Below, piece after piece: positions 57,941-64,000 of a DNA stretch of 64,000 bases. The stretch comes from Evansella halocellulosilytica (GTDB taxonomy: Bacteria > Bacillota > Bacilli > Bacillales > Salisediminibacteriaceae): NCBI RefSeq assembly GCF_002335745.1, contig NZ_NIST01000001.1:4154354-4218353 (forward strand), read 5' to 3'. A model generated the notes under the pieces. It was not told the DNA's origin, did no database searches, and saw only the letters and a program-made list of their open reading frames with translations. The stretch's first letter is position 1, and each line of letters begins with the position of its first letter. Made by a program: the position numbers and the translations under genes.

Positions 57941-58669
57941 ATGAAATCGAAACAGAAGCGTTCTTCAAACGCTAAACAAACTTCAAAGCTGCAGTTAGAG
58001 CAAAAATTAATTTATTATCGCTCTGAATTAAAGAAGTATGAAACGGAAATCGACCAATTAAAAAAGAGATTGAGGAAAAAGCAGGCGATCGAAGAAAGCA
58101 AAATCGCTGATAAAATAAACAACGATCATGAAAAGATAGCGAGTGAATATAACGATGGAGATAAAGCTTCAGCTAACGTAAAAAATGATTTTGCTATGAA
58201 AGCTTACTTTAGTCATTCAGTGTTTTTACCGAATACATCTGACCCTTCAGGTGACTTGCAAGATCCTAATATTCATGTAATCGGACATTTTACGATTGAA
58301 AACACTGGAACAAAACCGTTAAATAATCCATTCATTTGTTTTCGAATAAAACCAGCTCAACAAGTCCTTCTTTCAGGTAAAATACGTTTTAGAGAACAGC
58401 CGCAAAATAAAGCATTTGCCCCGATGGAAGAGTGGGCTTATATTCAAGAAGATTTTCGAGACTGGATCAAAACGAAAGGGGAGCACTGGTTAAGACCGCT
58501 TCACTTCCAACAAATTCAACCTGGAGAGAAGAAGTCCTTTTCAAACTTTGACTTTACTCTTGAGCCCAGTGAAGGTGTATCACAATATTTAGTTGAAGGA
58601 TTTGTATTTTCAAAAGAAATTCAACAAGGTGTACCTTCCTCTAATTCTATCTCTATCTTTTTATCATAA
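57941..58669 (+). CDS. coiled-coil protein with a C-terminal beta domain, probable spore surface protein
   Basis: 242 residues. Start: TGAGGTGAGAAAATG. Residues about 15-60 are a basic coiled coil (KLQLEQKLIYYRSELKKYE). After a charged linker, from about residue 85 comes a beta-rich domain: DPNIHVIGHFTIENTGTKPL, NPFICFRIKPAQQV, EWAYIQEDFRDWI and the end FVFSKEIQQGVPSSNSI, with an immunoglobulin/TRAPP-like look. The head is like that of the coiled-coil protein at 38867. It is divergent from the rhamnose operon; a CATATAGAT element lies 40 bp upstream. Function unknown. Confidence 0.65.
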   Translation: MKSKQKRSSNAKQTSKLQLEQKLIYYRSELKKYETEIDQLKKRLRKKQAIEESKIADKINNDHEKIASEYNDGDKASANVKNDFAMKAYFSHSVFLPNTSDPSGDLQDPNIHVIGHFTIENTGTKPLNNPFICFRIKPAQQVLLSGKIRFREQPQNKAFAPMEEWAYIQEDFRDWIKTKGEHWLRPLHFQQIQPGEKKSFSNFDFTLEPSEGVSQYLVEGFVFSKEIQQGVPSSNSISIFLS

Positions 58670-58737
58670 AGCAATTTTTAACATTCTTCGTATTGAACTA
58701 TAAAAACAAAATTTTTATTTTCTTACTTTTTAAGAGC

Positions 58738-58772
58738 AAACCCAGAGTCCGTATTAGGAACTCTGGGTTTCA
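58738..58772 (+). terminator. terminator of the coiled-coil gene
   Basis: AAACCCAGAGT / ACTCTGGGTTT with an 11-base loop. The stem is strong, but the T-run after it is weak. Confidence 0.75.
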
Positions 58773-58814
58773 TATTTAAAGGGTAGATTATAAAATTTCA
58801 ATCACTCGTTAGAT

Positions 58815-59010
58815 GACTAGCTTTAGCGAAGAGCGATTACACCATGAGTTCCCACACGAATGTCGTGACTTTGGCGTTCCATGCAGGACGCGGAGGTATA
58901 GTCGAAGATCTGATCTAGCGATTTGTCTCGACGGACAGGACGTCCTAATGCCGGGCATACTACAGGACATGGAGTTTTGTCCGACCAGTTTTCATCGACG
59001 ATAACCAAAG
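58815..59010 (+). repeat. dispersed intergenic repeat R1, copy G (full middle block)
   Basis: Plus orientation: CACGAATGTCGTGACTTTGG, CGTTCCATGCAGGACGCGG, GAAGATCTGATCTAGCGA, TTGTCTCGACGGACAGGACG, TCCTAATGCCGGGC, ACTACAGGACATGG. It pairs with copy D over about 160 bp in reverse complement. It fills 58670-59036 with the terminator. Confidence 0.85.
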
Positions 59011-59036
59011 ACGCGCTTGCGCTTTTCTTATAAGTA

Positions 59037-59387
59037 TTATAACCATTGGATAATAATCGCTTCTATCATGGCCGCAACACCAGCTGCTGCTAAAATAATA
59101 ATCATAACTGTAAACACAGTTGGAAATAACATATAGCCGGTATACATAAATACAGCCATCCATATTCCTAAACACCAATGACAGCTTAAAAGTTCACCAA
59201 CCCACTTCTTCCATCCATGATCAGCGACAATATAAATCGTTTCTAGTTCTCCATGTTCATTCGTTTCCTCTTCTACTTTTATAAACGGTCTCCTTATAAA
59301 CTCTGTTATAGAATCATAAATGAAAAGATGCGTCATCCGAAAAACGGCAATTGTAAACAAGATAAATTCAAATGGTGTAATTTCCAT
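59037..59387 (-). CDS. yjcA: YjcA-like DUF1360 sporulation membrane protein
   Basis: 116 residues with two or three membrane segments (about 8-24, and 80-112). The DUF1360 pattern FILFTIAVFRMTHLFIYDSI near the start and LLSCHWCLGIWMAVFMY (CxxC, about 66-82) are present. B. subtilis YjcA is of this family and lies near the coat cluster and fabI, as here. Function in sporulation is not established. The ribosome site is weak. Confidence 0.82.
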   Translation of the reverse strand: MEITPFEFILFTIAVFRMTHLFIYDSITEFIRRPFIKVEEETNEHGELETIYIVADHGWKKWVGELLSCHWCLGIWMAVFMYTGYMLFPTVFTVMIIILAAAGVAAMIEAIIIQWL

Positions 59388-59539
59388 AAGACATGAACTC
59401 TTTGAAAGAAAGTTTCTTCAGCCGTCGTAAGAGCCCATTTTTTCACCTCCATCCTCTTGTTTCAAACACTTTCTTTCTATAACTATGCAAGTACCTTGTT
59501 TTTGTTTAGCAGAAAAACAAAAAATATACTGGGACAAAA

Positions 59540-59680
59540 CTCAGTTATGAAAAATGACCCTCACCTTTTGGTGAGAGCCATTTCAAATTTATTAGGTTTT
59601 TATATTGGTGGTGATTGGGCAAAAATACACTCGCATGCACCCTAGAGCACAAGTGCGATGGTTGACAGATCAAGTGGTCT
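59540..59680 (-). repeat. dispersed intergenic repeat R2, copy 3
   Basis: AAATTTATTAGGTTTTTATA, GATTGGGCAAAAATACACTC and CTAGAGCACAAGTGCGA match the R2 signature, here with the palindrome on the opposite strand. A related stretch lies near 60.71-60.81 kb. The hairpin CCCTCACC/GGTGAGAG at 59560 is at its left edge. The rest of 59388-59783 has no gene. Confidence 0.55.
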
Positions 59681-59695
59681 GAATGTAATTGGACA

Positions 59696-59742
59696 AAAAA
59701 GAGATTCCGATTATCAAACACGATAACCGGAATCTTTTTTTA
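59696..59742 (-). terminator. terminator of fabI
   Basis: On the minus strand, AGATTCCGGTTATC / GATAATCGGAATCT with a six-base loop and CTTTTTT-type run. About 42 bp past the fabI stop. Confidence 0.85.
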
Positions 59743-59783
59743 CTTTATTGTGATTGTTTTGTCCCAGCCTCATGAGAGATGAT

Positions 59784-60563
59784 TTACATCATCCCAATTG
59801 TGTTATATCCACCGTCCACATGGAGTAACTCACCAGTTATTCCGCGTGACATGTCACTCATTAAAAACAATGCTGTATCACCAACCTCTTCCTGTGTAAC
59901 TGTACGTTTGAGTGGAGAATTTTCTTCCATTTCTTTTAATACATCATTGAATCCACCGATGCCTTTTGCAGCAAGAGTTCGAATCGGTCCAGCGGAAATC
60001 GCATTAACCCTAATATTTTCCTTACCTAAGTCATTTGCTAAATATTTAACACTTGCATCAAGTGAAGCTTTAGCTACCCCCATGACATTATAGTTTTTCA
60101 CGACTTTTTCTCCACCTAAGTATGTTAATGTAACAATACTTCCACCTTCAGTCATAAGTGGTCGTGCTGCTTTCGTTACAGCTGTTAATGAGTATGCAGA
60201 AATGTCATGTGCTAACTTAAAACCATCGCGTGTCGTGTTCAAATACTCACCTATTAACTCATCACGGTTAGCAAAAGCAATACAATGTGCTAAACCGTGG
60301 ATAACTCCGACTTCTTCTTGAATTTGTTGAAACGTTTTATCAACTTCCTCGTCACTCGTTACATCACAAGGTAATATGAGTGAATCATTTCGGTCTAACG
60401 TTTCTGCCAACTGGCGGACATTTTTCTCTAGTCTTTCACCTGCATATGTAAAAATTAACCTGGCACCTGCTTTTGATAATGATTCTGCAATCCCCCAAGC
60501 AATACTTCTTTTATTTGCAACTCCCATAATGACATATGTACGCTGACTTAAATCAATCTTCAT
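59784..60563 (-). CDS. fabI: enoyl-[acyl-carrier-protein] reductase (NADH)
   Basis: 259 residues. It reduces trans-2-enoyl-ACP in the last step of each fatty acid elongation cycle. FabI landmarks: IMGVANKRSIAWGIAESL (NAD site, about 12-29), LPCDVTSDEEV, GLAHCIAFANRDEL, SLTAVTKAARPLMTEGG, and the catalytic Tyr-x6-Lys in YNVMGVAKASLDASV (Tyr about 157, Lys about 164). NAISAGPIRTLAAKGI is the substrate loop. Same place in B. subtilis, next to the coat cluster. It has a consensus promoter and a FapR box. Confidence 0.97.
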   Translation of the reverse strand: MKIDLSQRTYVIMGVANKRSIAWGIAESLSKAGARLIFTYAGERLEKNVRQLAETLDRNDSLILPCDVTSDEEVDKTFQQIQEEVGVIHGLAHCIAFANRDELIGEYLNTTRDGFKLAHDISAYSLTAVTKAARPLMTEGGSIVTLTYLGGEKVVKNYNVMGVAKASLDASVKYLANDLGKENIRVNAISAGPIRTLAAKGIGGFNDVLKEMEENSPLKRTVTQEEVGDTALFLMSDMSRGITGELLHVDGGYNTIGMM

Positions 60564-60596
60564 TTACATTTCCTCCTCAACATTTTATATGTTGTT

Positions 60597-60615
60597 ATTA
60601 GTACTTGGTCTTAAT
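60597..60615 (-). promoter_or_regulatory. FapR operator of fabI
   Basis: On the plus strand, ATTAGTACTTGGTCTTAAT; the known B. subtilis FapR consensus is TTAGTACCTRGTCTTAATT. It overlaps the -10 and the transcription start, which fits repression that malonyl-CoA relieves. Confidence 0.85.
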
Positions 60616-60642
60616 TTTATCTTGAAAAGTAGACAAGGTCAA
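60614..60642 (-). promoter_or_regulatory. sigma-A promoter of fabI
   Basis: On the minus strand, TTGACC (60642-60637), a 17-bp spacer and TAAAAT (60619-60614). Very near the consensus. Confidence 0.85.
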
Positions 60643-60699
60643 CATTGTTCTCACACCACTCATACCAACAGCCATATGTAATCATTATGAGTATGGAAA

Positions 60700-60990
60700 A
60701 AACAGTTAAAAAGAGTTGCCCTCAAGGTTGATGAGTGTCCATTCTGACTTATCAGGTTTATTATTGGGGTTGATTGTTCAAAAATACATTCGCTCTCGAG
60801 GACTTATTTAGAATGATTCTAGTTAGCGGATAAACACGGATTTTCACAAAAAAACCTATTTTCGCGGATAAAACGAAAAATTCCAAGAATAAACTTAAAT
60901 TTTTCATGAAATAAACATGGTAAGTCGCAGCTTATTCATAGTGTAACGTTCTTTGGAGCTAGACAACAATCGAGAGATTAAAATTTATAT
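60700..60990. repeat. degenerate R2 piece plus R1 tail
   Basis: ACTTATCAGGTTTATTATTG and GATTGTTCAAAAATACATTC match R2 copy 3. GGAGCTAGACAACAATCGAG (60956-60975) is the R1 tail also found at 24.92 and 29.14 kb. Between them is AT-rich DNA with GCGGATAAA repeats and no gene. Confidence 0.5.
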
Positions 60991-61004
60991 TAATTCTTAT
61001 ATTT

Positions 61005-61038
61005 TAAAAAATGCAGGAGAAACATCTCCTGCATCATC
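61005..61038 (-). terminator. terminator of yjbQ
   Basis: ATGCAGGAGA / TCTCCTGCAT with a four-base loop and six T residues on the minus strand. Confidence 0.85.
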
Positions 61039-61048
61039 TAAACGAAAT

Positions 61049-62881
61049 TTACTTTTCAAAAAGCGCCCTTAATTGCGTAACATGCTTTTGGCTTCCTGAA
61101 ACGATCATTCGATCGCCTATATTTAAAACCGTATCACCGTGAGGGATGATCGATTCGTTCCCTCTGAAGATCCGAACAAAAACAGTATCCCCTAAAATTG
61201 GCATTTCCCTCAAAGGCGTTCCTGCAATACTTTCATTTTCTAATTCTACTTCTGAAAGTCCATTTTGAGGATTTTCAAACATTTCAACGACATGCGGTGA
61301 TTCAATTAACGTTTTTAAAACGAGCTGCGTCGAGAAAAACATAGAGAATACGTCAACCCCGATCTGCTCAAGTTCCTCTTTATATTCAGGTATATCTACT
61401 CGTGCGATGACCCGCTCAGTACCATATTCCTTCGCATATTTGGCAATTTGTAAATTGTTATCTTCATTACCTGTCGCGACAACAATCGTATCTCCATCAA
61501 AAACACTATGCTCCTCAAGAGATTCAATTGAAAAGTCCTTCATTTCATTTACGGAAAATGAAGAGTCAATATTAAACTCTTCAATTTTATCTTGCCTTCG
61601 GTGAAAGATCTTTGCTTTAAAGCGATCCGGATCAATCGTTAACGATAAAGGCATCGTTAATTGATTTGCCCCGACAAACATCACTTCTTGAACATCGTCC
61701 TCTTCCATGCGAGGGTATAACTTTTTAAACACGATCGGTGTTAAAATACAAGATAATACAGCGACTAATATTAATGCTGAAGATAAAATTTCATCGATAA
61801 CACCCATTCGTTCACCAATTGCAGCTGCAGCAATGACTAAGCTTAATGTGGACGTTAATAAAAACCCTGCTCCGATTGTTTCCTTCCAATTATACCATTT
61901 TAGTAAGAACAAACTCGGGATTACTTTTGAAATTAATAAAGCTAATAGTAAAAGCGGAATTAACAGCATTACTTGAGAATCACTGAATAATGCCCATAAA
62001 TCTAAGTCTACTCCTACCATAACAAAGAAGATCGGGATAACGAATCCGTACCCAAATGAGTCTAGCTTTTTAACCATTTCTTTGTTTGGTGCTAATAACG
62101 ATACGAGAACACCCGCTAAAAATGCGCCTAATATGTTTTCTGCTCCAACCGTTTCTGATAGCGCAACAAGAAAAATAATTAATGCAAAAATAGCACGTGT
62201 ATCAATTTGTATCGTCCCTTTTGTCATCGTTTCAAAGAAAGAGCGGTGCTGGTATTTCTTTGCTAGCCAATAAATGAAAAGACCAACTGCAAATAAAATG
62301 AGAAGTAACCACATGTTTCCTCCATCATCGGCATATAACGAAACAAAAACAGCAAGTAAAATCATCGTAACTAAATCAGCAATGACAGCAACGAGCAAAA
62401 TCGTTTGACCGATTGGTTTATCCATTATATTTGCTTCTTTCAAAGTAGGAACAACAACACCTAACGAAATCGTTGATATAATTAATGTCATCAGGAATGC
62501 ATTATCAACAAATCCTAGCCATACTAACAAATAAGAGAGCAATAACGATAAGGCGAATACCCCAAAAAAGATGACTGTTGCCGCGAAAAATGGATTTCCT
62601 TTTGACTGATTATTCTTTTGTTTCTTCCGAACAAAAGCTGTAAAATCAATTTCTAATCCGCTTAAAAACATTAAAAAGATAAATCCTAATAAGGACAATG
62701 ATTCTAACCATATATCTGTCGTTACAATATTGAAGCCACTTTTACCAATCACAATCCCCGCAATAATTTCTGCGACAACAACAGGTATAACTCTCAACTT
62801 TAACTTGTGCAGTAGAACAGGAATAAGAAAGGCGATGGAGACGACAATAACTAATGATGTGACGGATGCATGTTCTTCCAT
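61049..62881 (-). CDS. yjbQ: YjbQ-like CPA2 cation:proton antiporter with RCK domain
   Basis: 610 residues. The first 380 residues hold about 12 membrane segments of a CPA2 monovalent cation/H+ antiporter (LIPVLLHKLKLRVIPVVVAE, FLSGLEIDFTAF, ISLGVVVPTLKEANIMDKP, LGAFLAGVLVSLLAP). The cytosolic part has an RCK_N/TrkA-N domain (about 400-510, VATGNEDNNLQIAKYAKEYG) and an RCK_C domain (about 530-610, VELENESIAGTPLREMPI) for gating. B. subtilis YjbQ has this form and lies next to prpE (yjbP). In such a host it probably moves K+ or Na+ for pH balance. Start: AGAAGGAGGAACATCATG. Confidence 0.9.
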   Translation of the reverse strand: MEEHASVTSLVIVVSIAFLIPVLLHKLKLRVIPVVVAEIIAGIVIGKSGFNIVTTDIWLESLSLLGFIFLMFLSGLEIDFTAFVRKKQKNNQSKGNPFFAATVIFFGVFALSLLLSYLLVWLGFVDNAFLMTLIISTISLGVVVPTLKEANIMDKPIGQTILLVAVIADLVTMILLAVFVSLYADDGGNMWLLLILFAVGLFIYWLAKKYQHRSFFETMTKGTIQIDTRAIFALIIFLVALSETVGAENILGAFLAGVLVSLLAPNKEMVKKLDSFGYGFVIPIFFVMVGVDLDLWALFSDSQVMLLIPLLLLALLISKVIPSLFLLKWYNWKETIGAGFLLTSTLSLVIAAAAIGERMGVIDEILSSALILVAVLSCILTPIVFKKLYPRMEEDDVQEVMFVGANQLTMPLSLTIDPDRFKAKIFHRRQDKIEEFNIDSSFSVNEMKDFSIESLEEHSVFDGDTIVVATGNEDNNLQIAKYAKEYGTERVIARVDIPEYKEELEQIGVDVFSMFFSTQLVLKTLIESPHVVEMFENPQNGLSEVELENESIAGTPLREMPILGDTVFVRIFRGNESIIPHGDTVLNIGDRMIVSGSQKHVTQLRALFEK

Positions 62882-63049
62882 GATGTTCCTCCTTCTCCAT
62901 TTCTTTTATCATATAGGTACCTTACCGTTCATCTTTATGATGAATACGGTTGTTGAATGACGGTACAATGACTAAACGTTTTTCACAAACGACATCAATC
63001 ATAGTAGAGCATCGGTTGATTGTCAATACAAAATTGGGAGGGAATGTCC

Positions 63050-63790
63050 TTGTACGATATTATCGGAGATATCCATGGTTGTTATGATGAAATGCTCGAC
63101 CTTTTGCAAAAATTAGGTTATCACATGTATAAGGGGGAACTTATACACTCTAGCAAGCGAAAGCCTGTATTTCTTGGAGATTTAACGGATCGTGGTCCAC
63201 AATCGGTTTCAGTTATCAAAGGTGTCGCACGCTGGGTAAAAAATGGACAAGCTTACTATTGCCCGGGGAATCATTGTAATAAACTTTATCGATATTTGTT
63301 AGGTAGAAATGTCGTCATTAATAACGGTTTAGAAACAACTGTGGAAGAACTTCAGCAACGATCCAATGATGACCGCGAGAAAATTTCCTCTAGTTTTATT
63401 GAGCTTTATGAGCAATCCCCATTATATTTACAGCTTGATGACAACAAGCTCATCGTTGCTCATGCTGGAATTCGACCAGATTATATCGGTAAAGATCACA
63501 AAAAAGTCAAAACGTTCGTTTTATATGGTGACATTACAGGGGAAAAGCATCCTGATGGAAGACCAATACGAAGAGACTGGTCGAGTAAATATCATTTTGA
63601 CAGCTTTATCGTATACGGACATACACCAGTAAAAGAAGCAAGAAAAGTAGGTCAGACAATAAATATAGATACTGGATGTGTATTCGGAAATAAATTAACG
63701 GCTCTCCAATGGCCTGAAAAAAATGTTGTCTCTGTTCCTTCAAATCAACCGTATGTTGCAGAAAAATTTAATCCGATCGACCAGCATTAA
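63050..63790 (+). CDS. prpE: PrpE-like bis(5'-nucleosyl)-tetraphosphatase / phosphoprotein phosphatase
   Basis: 246 residues. The TTG at 63050, eight bases after GGGAGGGA, gives the family N-terminus [15 protein letters not shown]; the ATG six bases before it is too close to the ribosome site. Metallophosphatase motifs: GDIHG (about 6-10), [10 protein letters not shown] (about 42-51), GNHCNK (about 75-80), [10 protein letters not shown] and YGHTPVKE. B. subtilis PrpE (YjbP) cuts Ap4A asymmetrically and has been linked to spore germination. Divergent from yjbQ; convergent with the next gene. Confidence 0.92.
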   Translation: MYDIIGDIHGCYDEMLDLLQKLGYHMYKGELIHSSKRKPVFLGDLTDRGPQSVSVIKGVARWVKNGQAYYCPGNHCNKLYRYLLGRNVVINNGLETTVEELQQRSNDDREKISSSFIELYEQSPLYLQLDDNKLIVAHAGIRPDYIGKDHKKVKTFVLYGDITGEKHPDGRPIRRDWSSKYHFDSFIVYGHTPVKEARKVGQTINIDTGCVFGNKLTALQWPEKNVVSVPSNQPYVAEKFNPIDQH

Positions 63791-63793
63791 AAG

Positions 63794-63830
63794 AAGCCCT
63801 TACTCGCGTTTTGCTACGTAAGGGCTTTGT
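63794..63830. terminator. bidirectional terminator between prpE and the pseudouridine synthase
   Basis: GCCCTTAC / GTAAGGGC with a 14-base loop, A-rich before and T-rich after. It includes the stop of the leftward gene. Confidence 0.75.
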
Positions 63831-64000
63831 ATGCATCATGCATATCAGCTGGAAGCGGTGCTGTAAAATGCATCGTTTCCTTTAATAATGGATGTTCAAA
63901 CGTGATTGAGGATGCATGGAGAGCTTGACGTTCAATTTGTTCATTAGATCCACCATATAACGAATCCCCGAATAAAGGGTGACCAATTGAACTCATATGA
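63814..64000 (-). CDS. RluD-type pseudouridine synthase, C-terminal fragment (YjbO-like)
   Basis: Only the last 61 codons are inside the window; the gene runs off the right edge. HMSSIGHPLFGDSLYGG and QALHASSITFEHP followed by LLKETMHFTAPLP are the conserved end of RluA/RluD-type enzymes, which convert uridines in 23S rRNA. In B. subtilis yjbO sits beside prpE, the same arrangement. An ATG inside the fragment is not the start. Confidence 0.88.
   Translation of the reverse strand, partial: HMSSIGHPLFGDSLYGGSNEQIERQALHASSITFEHPLLKETMHFTAPLPADMHDAYKALT

Noticed and set aside
58813-59008. Overlapping 61- to 63-codon frames on both strands
   Set aside because: They are inside R1 copy G with no ribosome site.

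Overview
This window is chromosomal DNA from a low-GC, spore-forming Bacillaceae species. The evidence is the Shine-Dalgarno-rich gene starts with TTG and GTG use, three tiny YjcZ-type sporulation proteins, sigma-K-like promoters, a CgeB-like spore protein, and backbone genes matching the Bacillus subtilis yjbO-prpE-yjbQ / fabI / yjcA / yjcD / yjcF-yjcG neighbourhood. Here that neighbourhood reads right to left: yjbO fragment, prpE and yjbQ at 61-64 kb, fabI at 60 kb, yjcA at 59 kb, yjcD at 36 kb, yjcG-yjcF at 1 kb. Large blocks of other genes sit between these anchors.

Layout. 0-2.3 kb: yjcF, yjcG and a PgpA-like lipid phosphatase. 2.5-7.4 kb: an accessory zone with a tRNA-Val(GAC), a GNAT acetyltransferase, gene relics, two yjcZ genes and a group II intron lying between two transcription terminators. 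7.5-19.7 kb: a complete leftward ilvE-ilvD-ilvB-ilvN-ilvC-leuA-leuB-leuC-leuD operon and a separate ilvA. The operon is preceded by a sigma-A promoter, a CcpA-like site and a leader with the conserved core of the ykkC RNA family, not a T-box; the context fits the ppGpp-sensing subtype. 20-35 kb: mixed genes, including a DUF4352-type lipoprotein, a FadR-type regulator with a fatty acid hydroxylase and operator-like palindromes, a DUF1906-type surface protein with Asn-rich repeats, hydrolases, tyrosine phenol-lyase with a perfect CcpA site, pantothenate kinase, a dynamin-like GTPase and a TetA(L)-like MFS antiporter.

36-59 kb: a spore-surface glycan locus between yjcD and yjcA, a stretch that in B. 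subtilis holds coat genes. It contains a nine-gene pseudaminic-acid-type nonulosonate operon (dehydratase, aminotransferase, acetyltransferase, hydrolase, synthase, CMP-transferase plus three extra oxidoreductase or epimerase genes), an rmlA-rmlB-rmlD-rmlC dTDP-rhamnose operon, a CgeB-like glycosyltransferase, two large glycosyltransferases that each carry a LamG-like lectin domain at the N-terminus, two coiled-coil proteins, a small basic CxC protein and a frameshifted Cys-rich protein. Most of these transcription units have a CATANNNTA -10 element with an AC-type -35 element, as expected for late mother-cell sigma-K transcription. My inference is that the locus makes and attaches a rhamnose and nonulosonate glycan to the outer spore surface.

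Intergenic DNA carries two families of dispersed, palindrome-rich, non-coding repeats (called R1 and R2 here) in both orientations. Several copies look like internal deletions. All assignments are by reading the sequence; no database search was run.
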